Source of the DNA: Endomychus coccineus | Taxonomy: Eukaryota; Arthropoda; Insecta; Coleoptera; Endomychidae | DNA length: 64,000 nt | Assembly (NCBI GenBank): GCA_958510875.1 | Contig: OY294068.1 | Coordinates: 81,587,978 to 81,651,977, forward strand | Direction of reading: 5' to 3' | Shown: positions 13,301 through 28,300 of the stretch, piece after piece | Position numbering within the stretch: the first letter of the stretch is position 1 | Layout: every line of letters starts with the position of its first letter | Program-made: the position numbers and the translations under genes | Notes under the pieces: model-generated | The model's input: only the letters and a program-made list of their open reading frames with translations | Databases searched by the model: none | Told to the model about the DNA's origin: nothing

Positions 13301-16300
13301 CAAAATTCCTTCATCGAACAACGTGATTAATGTTAGAGAACTATGGTTTAGTTAAAACGTCCGTTTATGAGTAGGTTATTCAAAACATAATATTCTTGAA
13401 AAGAATTGATGAAATACATGAAATTTAATCAGTAGTAAAAATCAATAAGAATTATCAAAAGGGAAATAACATATTCAATTATATATTCGTAATCCATATT
13501 ACTCTAGTCCGAATTATTGAATCTTACCTCAATTTCATCAACTATTTTCCTGTGTACCAATTAATCGCACATTAGTAGGGAAAGTGGCCCCCTGTCGAAT
13601 TGGCTGAATTTTTGATATGTTATAGTCCAAGTCATTCCGAACAAAAAGTTCAATGGGCACAACTTTTTCTATAGGCTGGTTTTGGCGCTAGAGGCCAATG
13701 AAAACTTTCATTTGTTCTTCATTGTTAAACAACACGAAACGTTATCCTGGATAATAATCACTTTTCTGAATAATCAAGATCTAAACAGTCATTAATATGA
13801 CTGACGTTAAGATGATAGATTTAGAAAGAAAATCTTTTTAAGGCCATTTTATAGACAGACTTGTAATATTTCTCATTCTTTTTCATGGCCTAAAATTATT
13901 CAGGATGGTCGTACAATATTTTTCAGTAGGTACGGAACTTTTCGAACATAACTTTCGATTTATTTTAAAAGGAACACTCCCTATATTTTTCGACTATGTG
14001 ATGTAGAATACGGTGTAGAATAGGATTCATAAACATTTTTCCATTGTAGATCCCTAAGACGATTTGTAACCATATTCGAATTATTGCACTTTAAAAATTA
14101 TAAGTAGCTGGAACACACTGTATAATTGACCAAATGTAACAACACCAAACAAAAATACTTTTAACAGTATGTCATAGTAATGACTGTTTAGATCTTGATT
14201 ATTCAGAAAAGTGATTATTATCCAGGATAACGTTTCGTGTTGTTTAACAATGAAGAACAAATTAAAGGTTTCATTGGCCTCTAGCGCCAAAACCAGCCTG
14301 TAGAAAAAGTTGTGCCCATTGAACTTTTTGTTCGGAATGACTTGGACTATAACATATCAAAAATTCAGCCAATTCGACAGGGGCCACTTTCCCTACTAAA
14401 GTGTGCTGTATCCTTTCTTATTTAATTGATTTATTTATTGTATGACATGACACTTATTAGTACCATTACCCTAATTAATGAAGTTTCTAATTTGACCCAA
14501 AAGTATTGATTTACTTCATACGCTTATTTATTCACCGACGCAACTTTAAATTAACTCTTTAGCCCATACTTCGTAGTAGGGAACTCTCTTGATTAGTCTG
14601 ACAACGGATCACCCTAGATTTCTAAATATTCAATTTACTTACTTGCAAAGGTAAAATTTGTTGAGCTAATTGTTGGGAAGCTAACGCTGTTCTATTGTTG
14701 CATTGCTGTTGTTGCTGGACTTGAACTTGGCTGGGTAACAAACAACAATCATCTGTAAATCGAAATTTCAGAATATATTTGGACATAAAAAACGGACATC
14801 GTCAAAATACCCACCAATTAATGTATCATCAGGCTCGTTGACATTTTGCACCAGTCTACTTAGTAGTCGAAACAGTAGAGCGAGAACATCGAGACTTGCG
14901 TCTGATTTGATGAAAACAGGTAGACAGGCAGGGCGTAAGAGACCCCAAATACGAATCAAAACCAGCATTTCCCGTAACATATTGAGGGCTTTTGTGTCTC
15001 GAAGTAATTCGTATGGTTTCGTTGCAGACGGTCTGCTATCTGGGAGTTTTACAAGTAGGTTTAAAGCCAGATCACCCACCCACTGGATGAGTTGTTGTAA
15101 ACTCTGTAGTGTAGTTGGTTCCACAGTGAATTCTTTAGCTTCTAAATGCATTAATAATTTGTCTACATCACTTTGGCCTTCGGCGATTACATCTGCAATT
15201 GAAAGTACATTCATAGAGAGTAGATGCCAGCAAGTGATTGAATAAACAACAATTAACTCCGATAGGGATATCGTCACACTCCCACCACTCATCATAAGAA
15301 TTATAGTAATTTGAAGACTCGAATATTGACCGTTATCGCATTAGGAAAGTAGGGTTAGAATAAGCTCATTATTTTCTTTCACAAATTTTATCAAATTTCT
15401 CTTATAACAAATATTTTAACGACTTCTAAGCGAAATTAGGCGACCAATACTAGAAAACCAGTTCAAAAATTGGACCTCCAGAATGTGTTATTTTAGAGCC
15501 TGTCGCGGGGGCCATTCACCTGAAATAATATCTAAACAATGAAAGGTTATTGAAGAAGCCGTTAATTTGGCCGTATAAAGTTCTATCGCGGTAAAGAAAA
15601 CACCCTTTATAACACAAACCACAATAATATTCAGAAGTCTAGATACCATATAAACAAACAAAACTAGCCAAAACATAATCCAAAAAAAAATTCACCCAAA
15701 CTTGACGCAATTACCTATTTTTTAATATGTGGTATTAATACTTACTGGAAAGGGAATCTGCTGGGCTCTTTTCATGACTGTTCATTTCACTGGGTCTTAG
15801 TAGGCTTTTAAATGCCGTTGAAATACTATGGAGCATTAAGAATAAGGTGAGATCGTTAACTTTAGACTGCCCTTGAGCACTTAACCTGGAAATAATTCAA
15901 CAATTTTTTCATAATTAATTCTTGAACAAATGCACTCATCCTTAGAAATCATCAATTTTCATCCAATCACATTAATTTCCTTCCGAATAAATTTTCCTGA
16001 CAGTGATGATAATTTTTTTTTATCCATATTGTCGAGGGAACATGCCCATTTTGTTTGTTAGCTTTTCTGAAGAGATAAAAAACGATTGTCCATTTTTACT
16101 TCCCCCACTATACGTAGTATAAGGGAAATATTGTGATCGGTCTAAAACAGGATTTACGTTTTGAGCTTTTATGAGTCGATTAAGACTATTTTTGAGATGA
16201 AGTCTGTGTGTGCCTATGCAAAAGCTGTGGTTACGATTGCGCCGTTCCTATTGGTCGTATAGATTTGAAATTTGTGAATCGCTCTAAAGTGGTGAAAATA

Positions 16301-19300
16301 TGAACTGTATTGTTTTCTTGTAGCTCAGTTCAAGTTGTATTTTTGACATTCCTCTTCAGTTATTGAATTGAAATTTTAATATTTTTTGAGCCACAATATC
16401 AACAGTGTCATGTTATAAATATATATCAAACGCATGTATTCAACATGCGGGAGTGTCCGAAATTATCATTTTAAGATTCAAGTAACGTGACGGTCAATTT
16501 TATGTGTTTACACTGTGGAAAATTTTGAAAGTTAAGTTATATTATAGTGTGAATAATTTCGAAAGTCAACCTGGCAGCAGGTGTGAGTATAAAACATAGA
16601 GTTGTAAATACATTATGTAGACCATTCGAATAGTATGTCAATGTAACATAGTCTTTCATTAGTTGTTTCTGAATCATTTCCAATATATTTTTAGTTCCTA
16701 GAATCATACATTTGATACGCAGAAGTATCCGAAAGCTATTTTGCTGACAAAAGTGAGGGAAGTCGATGATCGATTGATCAAAGTTCATTTATTCAGGCAT
16801 TTCTCCCGCCGAATACTACTCTACCTCATGTGTTATATGATAAATTTTGCCTGTAAGCTTACTTGATCAATGTTACCTTAAGCAAAAGCACTACACCCCA
16901 GGAAAGAATAATCCCTCGCGCTAAAGTTTTCGTGATTTTTATTCCTTTGCTGGTGTTTCGTGCTGTTATTAGGTAATAATGACTTCCTACCTACAGACAA
17001 AATGTATCCGAGAACTTGTGATTTTGTTATATCATATACCCAGGTTTTAGTAGCAGAACTTTAACAGTCGATAGAAAATTTGATTTTGAGAAAAAAAGTT
17101 CCTATTAACATATATGCACAGACGCTTAATTTTTGAGATACAGGTTATTGAATTTTACGAAAAAATTCTCTATTTTGTTTGTATCTCCTAAGATAATCAA
17201 GATGTCTCGAAGAAATTTGGTACCGTGGATGAGTGCATAAGTTACCACATTTGCACATAATTTGAGACCAGTGGCGTAGATATAGGTATTTAATAAGATA
17301 AAATGAACCAGAAAAGTGTTATCACCCTGTAAAGGTTACTTTTTAGAAACAAATTTAGATGCAGAATTTGAATCGAAACAAATAAGGTCTCTTGTTATTT
17401 ATTTGTAGCTGGCAACGTTTGACGACAAATTTGATTTTTGTGATTAAATACCACCAACATGAAAATCGGATGAAAATTGGAAAAAGGTTTTCGTTGAAGT
17501 TAGAAGATCTATTGTACGACGTTGTGAACCATGTACGCGAGGAAATGGGAATCATTTTGAACAATTTCTTTAAAATTAATACACAAAATTTAGAAACTGT
17601 TAACTCGTTAACTCTTGTTAACTCTTGTTGGTGAACTTACTATAAATTAAAGTACATTGTAGTTATCTGGTTTAAACATTTTTGAAAATAAAAATTTGTT
17701 ATTCAGTCTTTCTTTGTAATGTATCGCTGTAGAGATTAAAAGACAGCTTATTTAATTTTTGTCACTCAACGACAATCTTTAATTTAAGGTTCCTCCTTTT
17801 TCAATTTTCATGGTGGGTGTAATTAATCACAAAAATTTAATTTGCCGTGAAACGGTACCAGGTACAAAGAAATATCAAGAGACCTTATTTGTTTAGATTT
17901 AAATTCTGCATCGAAGTTTGTTCCTAAATAGTAGTCTTTACAGGGTGATAACACTTTTCGGGTCTATTTATTGTTGTTAAATACCTATATCTACGCCACT
18001 GGAACTAATACCGGTCTCAAATTATGTGCAAATGTGGTAATTTATCTACGCAACCACGGTACCCTTCAGACATCTTGATTATCTTCGGAGATACGAACAA
18101 AATTGAGAAATTTTTTCTAAAATTCAACACGTATCTCAAAAATTAAGCGTATGTGCTTATATGTTAATAGGAACTTTTTCTCAAAATCAAATTTTCTATA
18201 GACTGTTAAAGTTCTGCTACTAAAACCTGGGACACCCTGTATAATAATTTATAGTTTCGGGGCAACTTTATTATTGGATGTCCCTGTCGTAAACTTGCTG
18301 GAAAAATCCGATCAATAAAATTGAATGAATTCAAGAAAAAACCACAACAAATAAATATGTACTCATCGATTACTGAGCTATACTGAAAGAGAAATGTGAA
18401 CATAATTCTAAACCAAAACGTCTAAAATATATATCCAATCTAAAACTCTTTAACCCAGCCTAATGAATGTCATGGTCATTTGTTTCAAATAATAATTTTG
18501 TTTCATATGAGTGTAAAAAAAGGCAAAGAAATACCATTCAAAGTCAATGTCATTACTATGTTTGTAACGTAGAATTTTCAAACAACAATGTCCAATAAAA
18601 AAATAGGTACCGTATTTTGCTAAACGAAAAAAAAAGTAACTGAAGTATAAGAATGAAAGTCATTCTATACGGGAATAGTAAAAGTTCCTTCGATTACCTT
18701 GATTGTTAATGTGGTTCAATGGTTCGAACCTGCAGCCGTTTGCACCTTAATTCCGATATATGAGAATAGACGGCACGGTGTTGATATGGAATAACAATTC
18801 AATTCTAATAATTCAATAAGGTAATATTAGTCATTACAATAACTACTACACTCCTTCATTATATGACAAAATTCTTCATGACATGTTAATGGCTTGGTTA
18901 GAATGTTCGCTAATTGATCTGCATTTTTTAGATGTTTCAGTCTTATTGTATTATCTATATGTGTCTGAAAGAATTTTTTTTGGTATTTCTATATGTTTCT
19001 TTCCTTCATATAGACTAGTTGGTTCACTTGTCCTTTCCAATTCGAAGAATTCAGTGAATAACATATATTGTAAAAACTGCAGCTCTGTATACTGCTTCAG
19101 CAGTTGATGTTACCACAAGACAATGTTTTTGACCATACCACACAATAGGACCTCCCACTAGTTGGATGACATCTAGTCCATAATCAGAACCTGTATAGGC
19201 GATATGTGTACTGTCTCCATTAGAGAAAATTTCAAATATTACTGTTCTCTTCAAGAAGGCAAAGACTCGTTTCAACATTTTCCAGTGACCTTGAATCAGT

Positions 19301-22300
19301 TTATTATTTGATCTGCAAGTGATTTACAGTGAAGCTAATGTGTGGACGAGAAATCGTAGCCAGATAAAGTAAACTTCCGACTGCTTCCAAAGGTTTGTCA
19401 TGTATAAAATTGATTGATTTGTTACAATTCCTGGCTCTATTGAGTAGATGTACTAAAACACATTTCAAACTTGAATTTGTGCAAAATTTTCTATGTACTT
19501 TCGTTGGCTTATAAATATTTCATTTAAGCACACATCAATTTGCATACCAAAATATGACTGACATTCATGTTTTCTCAAATGTAGACTCAAATTTTTGATT
19601 CAATTCATCCAAGATATTAAACATAATTTCTTCATCAACTCGAGCAATAACTCCATCATCAAAAAGCAATGCTTCAGAAATTGGAGAATTAATCTCAAAT
19701 TTACACAAAGCTCGAAACATTCAATTTATAATTAATGCTGACAAATTGTTTCACCACACTGTGGCATTCTCTAGTTAATAACTCCTGGCTTTGAGAATGC
19801 CAATTAACAGATGGCTATAATAGCTCCCATGTGAACCATTTTTCGAAACTTGTTGATATGAACTTTTTTCTTAAATCACCTGAATGTATATAATTTCATG
19901 ATACATTTGAAACTTAATTGTTTAAATTTCGTTATTGTACAATTTGTATCTTGTAGTTTTCGTCGTTATCGTTACATGTCGAAGTTTATTTTGTTCCATT
20001 TTCATTTTTTGTTGTTCCTTTAATGACAGTTGAAGCATCCCCAAAAAATGTTCACTTTTGTCACTGTTAGATGTTGTGCTGAGAATTTTTTTTCATCTTA
20101 AAAATCTAAATTAAAACTTTAAACCATCACTCTTTATGTAGGACACTTTCATGTATTCGTTTGTGGCAATAATAATAATTTTGAAAATTCTAAAATTTAA
20201 TCTCTGTATGAACTTTAACAGGCATTATCTTAACTCATTGTCGCATAACAGTATAAAATTATAAATTTCGTTGATAAGTTGGTAGTTTTATTTTTTACTT
20301 TACTGAAAACTAAGAGCTTCAGATATAAATAATAACTTTCATCCACTAGTGTTTTTAAATAACAATAAAATAAGATGAAATATTTCTAACTCACCTATAA
20401 AGTGAAGTTTTAATACACAGGTACTGTACGTAAAAATACTGTTGCACTGATTGTGGCTGACGATTAAAGCTTTCAGTCAATCTATCACATAAAGCATCGA
20501 GCATTCCTGGGCGCAAAACAAGCAGCAAATCCAGCCAATCCAAACCACTCACCATGCAATATTCTAATATAGTAGTACAATATGGAACACTGAGTGGAGT
20601 AGAACTTTCTATTTGAGGTGGTAATTTGAATAAATACAAACAATCGTCCGAATCCACAACTAGAAGAACGTTTCCTAGCCACGACATATCGATACTAACT
20701 ATTTTCACACTGATCTTCTCATATTTGGCGTTTGGTTCTTCTGTGTATTTTGGTGCTATCGATAATGTCGTATTAACTACCGGTCTGAGGGTATCACGGT
20801 ACAAACAGTGAATGGAATTATCAGCGAACGTTACAACAACATAACCGCTGGATATACTATTTAACAGACTCAATTTACTTGTGGCGAGTGCAGTTACTTT
20901 ACTGTTGTATTGGAAATGACATTGGAACTGCCACAGCTGCAAATAAAAACACAAATGAATTAATCTTCTCATAAATACTGGTCAATATAAACACTCGCCA
21001 AAATATCCCATATTTTCTTGAAGTGAAAACTTCTTTAGGCGCGTTGAGCTCTTTCAGATGGGGGGTAAAACCATGAGTCCGTAACGTGCCGTCACGCTGT
21101 AGCTATATATATTAGGTATTATGTATATGGCTGCTTGCGCAACTACTCGGGGTCTGGCATCAGGCAGTCTCTCTATACGCTTACACACGTGTGTATATCT
21201 GAGTCAGATACTCGACGTTATTCATTTACTCAATCCTCGGTCCTCGTGCAGACGAAAGTTATATTTTTATTGAATTTATTAATTGTACATTGTGTACTGG
21301 TATCTACATGCAAGGTTTTAAATATTGTGAATATAATTCTAAGGATTTTAATTTCTAAATCTTAATTATTGACCAACAGTTCCTACCTAATCATTATGTT
21401 ACTATTTCACCTTCGAGTATTTGGATATTGCTCTAGAAAAACACGAGTTGTTCCATCGTCTATTCCAATGTCCGTAAACAATAATTGAGCTTACAAGATC
21501 AACATTACAAAATACTCAACCTATCATTGTTGAATTACTATAGTTCCAAACTGACCCATATTGCGCTAGTATGTACATGTATAATATTGCGCTATATTAT
21601 TATAACCAGTTGCCTCACTCAATCCGTTTATAATCTTAAATGAAATAAATTCAAAAAATCACTGTATGAAATTTAAAATATTATAAGAAATGTAACAGCA
21701 TCGTGGCGGAAATTATAGCCTATAGTGGTATTCATAATGATTATATGAAAGAATAACTACTTTGTTTTCATACAACTTTTATTAATAATAACGTGAAGAC
21801 GTAACTATAGTTTCAACACCGAAGTGCCATTATCAAACAAATAGAAAATTATAAAGAGATCAATGAAACAGTTCAAGTATAAATAGAATAAAGTAGAGTT
21901 GAGATTAAGGGATCAACGGAAATTCCAAAAACAGGTAGATAGATCCTAGGAAAGTACAGTAACATAGTAACAATTTGAGAATTAGTGTGATTATAATTTA
22001 ATATTCTAAGACTTATTTTAAGAGCGGTTTGAAAGACACATGAAAAGATGACTTTGATATAGGCCTAATTGATCATTGAGAATATTTTTATTAGAGTTTT
22101 TGACAACTTTATAAATCTCTATTCATTCTAATGTATTCAATTTAAAACCTCTGGTTAGGTTATGTAAAATGCTCAGGCTATCTAAATAAGGAAAATTATG
22201 ACCAGTTTGTAAAAAAGGATTAGCAAAGGTTGAGTCTGTTTTGTTGAGTCTAAATGAGCGAAAATGTTCTTCGTATCTTAATTTGAAGTTACGACAAGTT

Positions 22301-25300
22301 CTACCTATATAGAAGCCATCACAGTCTGGGCAAATCATCTTATAAACTCCAGGTTTACTATATTTAATGGTTTTGTCTTTGGCGTTGTATATAAGATGGC
22401 AAAGTTTATTTTGAGGTTTGAAACTGATTTTAAAATTATGGCGCTATAAAATGTTAGCAATATGTTCGCTTACTGGACCAAAATATGACAAAGAGATGAA
22501 TTTAGTGGATACATCTATGTGTTTTATACGCGGATAAATTTTATAAAAAGTTAATTGTTGTTGTTCGCGATTTATTAGTTTAATTATTTGATCTACCGGG
22601 AAACCATTATTGATGGCTATTCGTTTTATCGTGTACAACTCAATAGTGAGGTGTTCTTTTGACAATGGTATCGAAAATGCTCTATGGATCATTGAGTGAT
22701 ATGCTGCTAATTTATGTCCACGAGGGCTAAACGATGAGTTCGGAATAGTGATGTCTGTACAAGTGGGTTTCCTGTAGATATTGAAGTTCATTTTATTATG
22801 GTCACGTATTAGTGTTAAGTTCAAAAAGTTTATTGTTCTATCTTTTTCTGTTTCCAGCGTGAATTCAATTTTTGGGTGAAGTTGGTTAATAAATGAAAAA
22901 AAGGAATTTAATTGTCTGGATGTGCCTTTGTAGAAGGCAAGTACATTGTAACGAAGCTTAAATTTTGAAATATCATTTATTTTAGATCAGGCAGTAAATA
23001 CGAATATTACACGTAAACTCCAGTTGAACAGTTCATTATTTCAACGGATATGCGTGAACTCCGAATGTGTATTCCGTGATAGTCACTTTTCTAAATCTCC
23101 GTAATTTTGAATAAGTGTAATTATTCGAATAAATGAATCGAATTCATGCCCGCTTAAAAAATGTCATTCATTCCGATTAACTTATATTGTAAAAACGGGG
23201 ATCTGGTAAGTTAACGCATCAAAGTTTGAACAGCCTTATGTGTAAAAAGGGCGAACAACCAAAAAACTCCGATAACATTTGTTTACTGCGCCGAGAGGAA
23301 CTATCGAGATATCATGAGCGCGAATTTTAGATCTAAAAAGTAGCGTCACTTTCAAGCATTGTTCGGGACATAATAAAAAAGGCACGGCACAAAATAAGGA
23401 ATTGGTGGTACTAACTTGACCAGAACCTCGGAAACATATAAAAAAAGAAACGTGTGGCACTCGGGGACTGTCGCGGTAAAGCTATTGCATAGCACTACGC
23501 CACTGGAAAAAGTTGGGCAGAAAAACACCCACTACCCCTTCAAAATCTTCACGAATTATGAGTAAAAAAGAGTATCATCTTGATCTCTATGGAGAGTATT
23601 CTGTGACAAGTGCATAGATAACTCTACTACCGGTAGTAGAGTTATCTATGGTGATAAGTGCCAGTTGACTTGTAAACACAATTTTATACGGAAGTTTTAA
23701 CGTTCAGATCTCGATAGCGCTTCCGGCTCCGGGATTTTCACGTGGCCTATCGAAATTAGAAGGTTCGAATTGTATAAAAACACAATTGCATGAACGCCAG
23801 ACGACTTATGTAATTAGCTACGAACGTAATCATTTTGACATATCCTCGAGGAGCTCCCTGCGCGTAAGTTATAGTTTATACATTTTACCTCTATTTTGTT
23901 GATTTGGAGCCGTTTCGAACCCCGTGCGGCCGGCGCCAGTTGTAATAAAGTATTTTGGGCTATGGGCCGCTAGCTTTTACCCGCTTTCGGTATATTTAAG
24001 TAGCTAGAAAATTCCCTTTCGTACGTCGCACGTCAGATGCTAGTAGGTGACAGCTGAGAATACCTCCAACTGTTTTAATTAAATTTTCCTATTTAATCGA
24101 CATTTTGCGGTCCGAGACTATGCTATTTAGTTGGCCCCGTTCATAAACTAACGACATGGAGCGAAAACCGCATGCGAAAAGTCCTCGTTAAGACGTTCTA
24201 TGTACCGTAAATTTGCACTTTTCTAACTCGCGACCTACGCGCTTCTCAGCAGAACGTCATTCGATTTATCGAAAATTAACCAATTCAAAACAGTTTTCGA
24301 CCCAGTTTGGGGCTATCACGACCTTTTAAAAGGTTCAAAGTTAACATTTCGACAATTTTAAGCTCGGCCGAGCTACATGGTAGGCGGAGTGGTGGGTGTC
24401 AGGATATTTCGTTACAGTATTTGTCTTTTGTTTTTTTTTTTCTTGATTCGGTCGCCGCGCTCAAAGCCCGCGATAAAAGCTATATGCAATAGCTTAAAAG
24501 GCAGTGACAGTCAAAAGATCGGGATTATTATTATTAATTCATTATCAAGTTGTTATATCTCAGATTGCTTTGAATATAGAAATACAGTTGTCAATCAAAA
24601 CTTGTTAATTATCAACATAATATCGAATTGTCATTTCACCCAATTAGTTACAATTGTATAATAAAAACCTGTTTAAGTTATGATTTACTACTATAACAAT
24701 TTGGCGACGAGGTAAAACATTTTGAAGAAGAAATTTTTAATACAGACATATCAAACAACGGAAGGAGATCAAGAATCAAGATGGAACCGGAACAACTTCA
24801 AGCGATTATCACCGCAATGAACCGTAACCAACAAGCCCTGATCGAAGCGTTATTGGGAGGAGGAAGAGAAACCGAAGAAAAGAAACTACCAGTGATCAAC
24901 ATAACCCATGTACCGCCTTTTGAGAATTTTGATCCTAAGAAGGAGAATTTCAAATACTATAGGCAGCGGTTCGAAAATTATATCAAAATGAAAGAGCTGG
25001 ATAAAGATAAGAAAAAGAGCGCTCAAATGTTACTCAACTCAATCGGAGCATCAAATTATAACATCTTGGCAGCTTTAGTAGCTCCAAAACCGCCAGCAGA
25101 ACTTGATTACGATGAGCTCATCAATCAACTGGAAAAGCATTTAGCTCCGCGGAAGAGTGTACTCGTAAGTCAACACTACTTCTTATCAACATATCAAAAA
25201 GAGACTGAAACTATCGTAGAATACACAGCAGCATTACGACGCAACTTAGAAGAGTGTGAATTCAAGACGGAGTGTCAATGTGGAAAAGAAGTTTCAGGAG

Positions 25301-28300
25301 CTGACTTATTCCTGCGTACACAATTCATTCGTGGTATTAAAGATAGCTGGATTAAGGAACAAATCCTCCAATCTGAACTTATCGAATTCAACGAAATTGT
25401 GACAAAAGCAATTTCACTAGAAGCTTCAAAAATTGACAGTCGTGAACTAACAAAACTTCCATCAATATCCAATACGACCATTAACGCAGTAAACAAAGTT
25501 ACCAGAGGAAATTTCTGAAGTAGTAACCGGACCGGAGCCAGAAATCAAAAAAATCGGAAACGACCACAAGAGACTTTTCAAGACAGTAACAATCAACATT
25601 ATCAGTCCAGATCAAAATCAAGAGGACGTATCGACTACGAGAAACTCGGTATCAATAATTTATGTCTTCACTGTGGACGAGACAATCACATGGCAAGAGA
25701 TTGTCGTACGAATGTCAGCAGTTTGAAATGTACAGGTTGCAATAGAACTGGGCACATCGCTAAGGTATGCATCAAAACTCGCCTTAAAACAAAATCCTCA
25801 ACTTCAATGAACCATGTAAATCATTATGAATATTTTGGCGTGAATAAAATTATTGATGTTTATTATGATCAATCAACGAATAAAACCGGATCCGACGCAA
25901 AAAAATATTACGTGACGTTAAAAATCGAAAACCGCTATCAGAATTTTGAAATCGACACGGGAGCTGGATATACCTTGATTCCTGAAGATCAATTTAAAGA
26001 CCTCGACATCAAACGACCCTTGCTACCGACAAACATAGCTTTTCGGTCATATACTTCTAACATTTTCCTTCCTATTGGGAAAATACAGGTCAATGTTCAA
26101 TATAAAGACCGGAAATCAGTCGAAGAAATGTACGTAGTACCTGAAGGTCATGATCCTCTTCTTGGAAGAACATGGATTAGGCATCTAAAAATTAAATTAG
26201 ATGAAATCGACCAAACCAATGAACGTCATATCAGTACGAATCAAATTTCACCAATAAGCGATATAGACGACCTTGAAAAAATGTATCCAGAAATTTTCGT
26301 TCAAAAAGTAGGGTGTGTACCAAATTTCGTCATTAAGCTTCAATTGCGTGAGGGATCCAAGCCGAGTTACACCGCAGAACGCACCGTTCCATATGCATTA
26401 CGCGAAGAAGTAGAAAAAGAATTGGATACTCTTGAAGCAGAAGGGATAATTACAAAATCAACCACCAGTGATTGGGGATCGCCATTAGTCGTCATCCGAA
26501 AACCAGACGGATCGGTTAGACTTTGTGTAAGTTATAATATCGGAGTAAATGATATGTTGGTGAACGCAAATTATCCAATTAAAAAGATTGATGAAGTACT
26601 CAATCACCTTCGAAACTCGAAATACTTCTGTCGATTAGACCTTTTTAAAGCCTATTTACATTTGAAAGTTGATGAAGAAAGTAGTATCATTCAAACAATA
26701 TCAACACACCGAGGAACTTATCGAATGAATCGATTAAGTTTCGGCATCAAGATAGCGCCAGCAGAATTCAACCGTATATGTGATCAAATTCTACGAGACT
26801 TGAAGAAAACTATTGCATATTTTGACGATATCATTGTGCACGGAGAAACGTTGGAAGAATGCAAGAGAAATCTACATGCTTGTCTTCAAAGATTACGTGA
26901 ATATGATCTACATCTGAACAGGAAGAAATGTGTCTTCTATCAAACGGAAATCGAATACCTTGGATACACCATTCAACACAACGAAATTTCAAAATCGCAA
27001 TCCAAGGTCAAAGCAATCAATGAAATGCCACGACCGAAGAATGTTACAGAATTACGTAGATTTTTGGGGATGATAACCTATTATTCTCGATTCATTCCAG
27101 ACGCATCTAGTATTACATATCCATTAAGGAAATTACTCAAAAACAACCAAAAATTCTTTTGGTCAGCAGAATGCGAATCGACTTTCATCAAACTGAAACA
27201 CGAAATCACCAGTGATCGAGTGGTATTACCATTTGACCCAGAAAAGCCAGTCGTATTAACAACAGACGCAAGTCCAAATGGAATAGCAGCCGTACTCTCA
27301 CACAACATTCAAGACAGAACGACCAATAGCATTTGCTTCCCGCTCATTGTCAAACTCGGAACAGAATTACTCTCAATTGGATAGAGAAGCTTTGGCAATC
27401 ATTTTTGGAGTCGATCATTTTTTCGATTATCTATATGGAAGACGATTCACTTTAATCACCGATAATCAACCGTTAACCAGAATTTTCCATCGAAAAGGGA
27501 AATTACCAAAGATGACATCATCTCGTCTTCTACGTTATGCATCATTCTTAACAGGTTTCGATTATGATATCAAGTTCAAACCAGGAATTGACAATCAAAA
27601 TGTAGACTGTATGTCTCGAGCACCGATAAAACAAGAATACCTCTCATCCGATATGGTTATAAATGAAGAAACACACCAAGTTTGTGAAACGACTATATTT
27701 GAGATATCGACTCGTACTTTGACTTCAGAACAGATCAGAAAAGAAACTGAAAAGGACGAAGAATTATCAAAAATCAAACAAGATCTTCAATTAGAAAACA
27801 TTGAGAGCGAATACACATTGAATGAAGGAATCTTATTCAAAAATGACCGAATTGTAGTCCCAAAAAGTTTACAAATCGAAGTTTTAAACGAATTACATTC
27901 CACGCACTTGGGGATAACTAAAATGAAGCAATTGGCACGGCGTTACTGCACCTGGAAAAATATCGACAAGGATATCGAAAAATTGGCAAAAACTTGTGAA
28001 GATTGTGCCAAAATTAAGCATAACCCAGCGAAGGCTCCTATACACCATTGGGATCCACCAGTGAATAATTGGGACCGCATCCACGTCGATTATGCGGGAC
28101 CATTCCAAGGATTTTATTACTTAATCGCAGTTGACGCAAAATCAAGATGGGCTGAGATAAAAGTACTCAGAGAAGCACCGACTTCACTGAATACCATGAA
28201 CATCTTCAACGAAATATTCGCAAATCACGGATATCCCGTCGTGATGGTGTCAGACAATGTTACGATTTTCACCAGCGAAAATTTTCGAAATTACTGTAAG

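Noticed and set aside
14838..15245. 135-codon plus-strand ORF
   Set aside because: Antisense shadow of MED16 exon 9, which is conserved on the minus strand.
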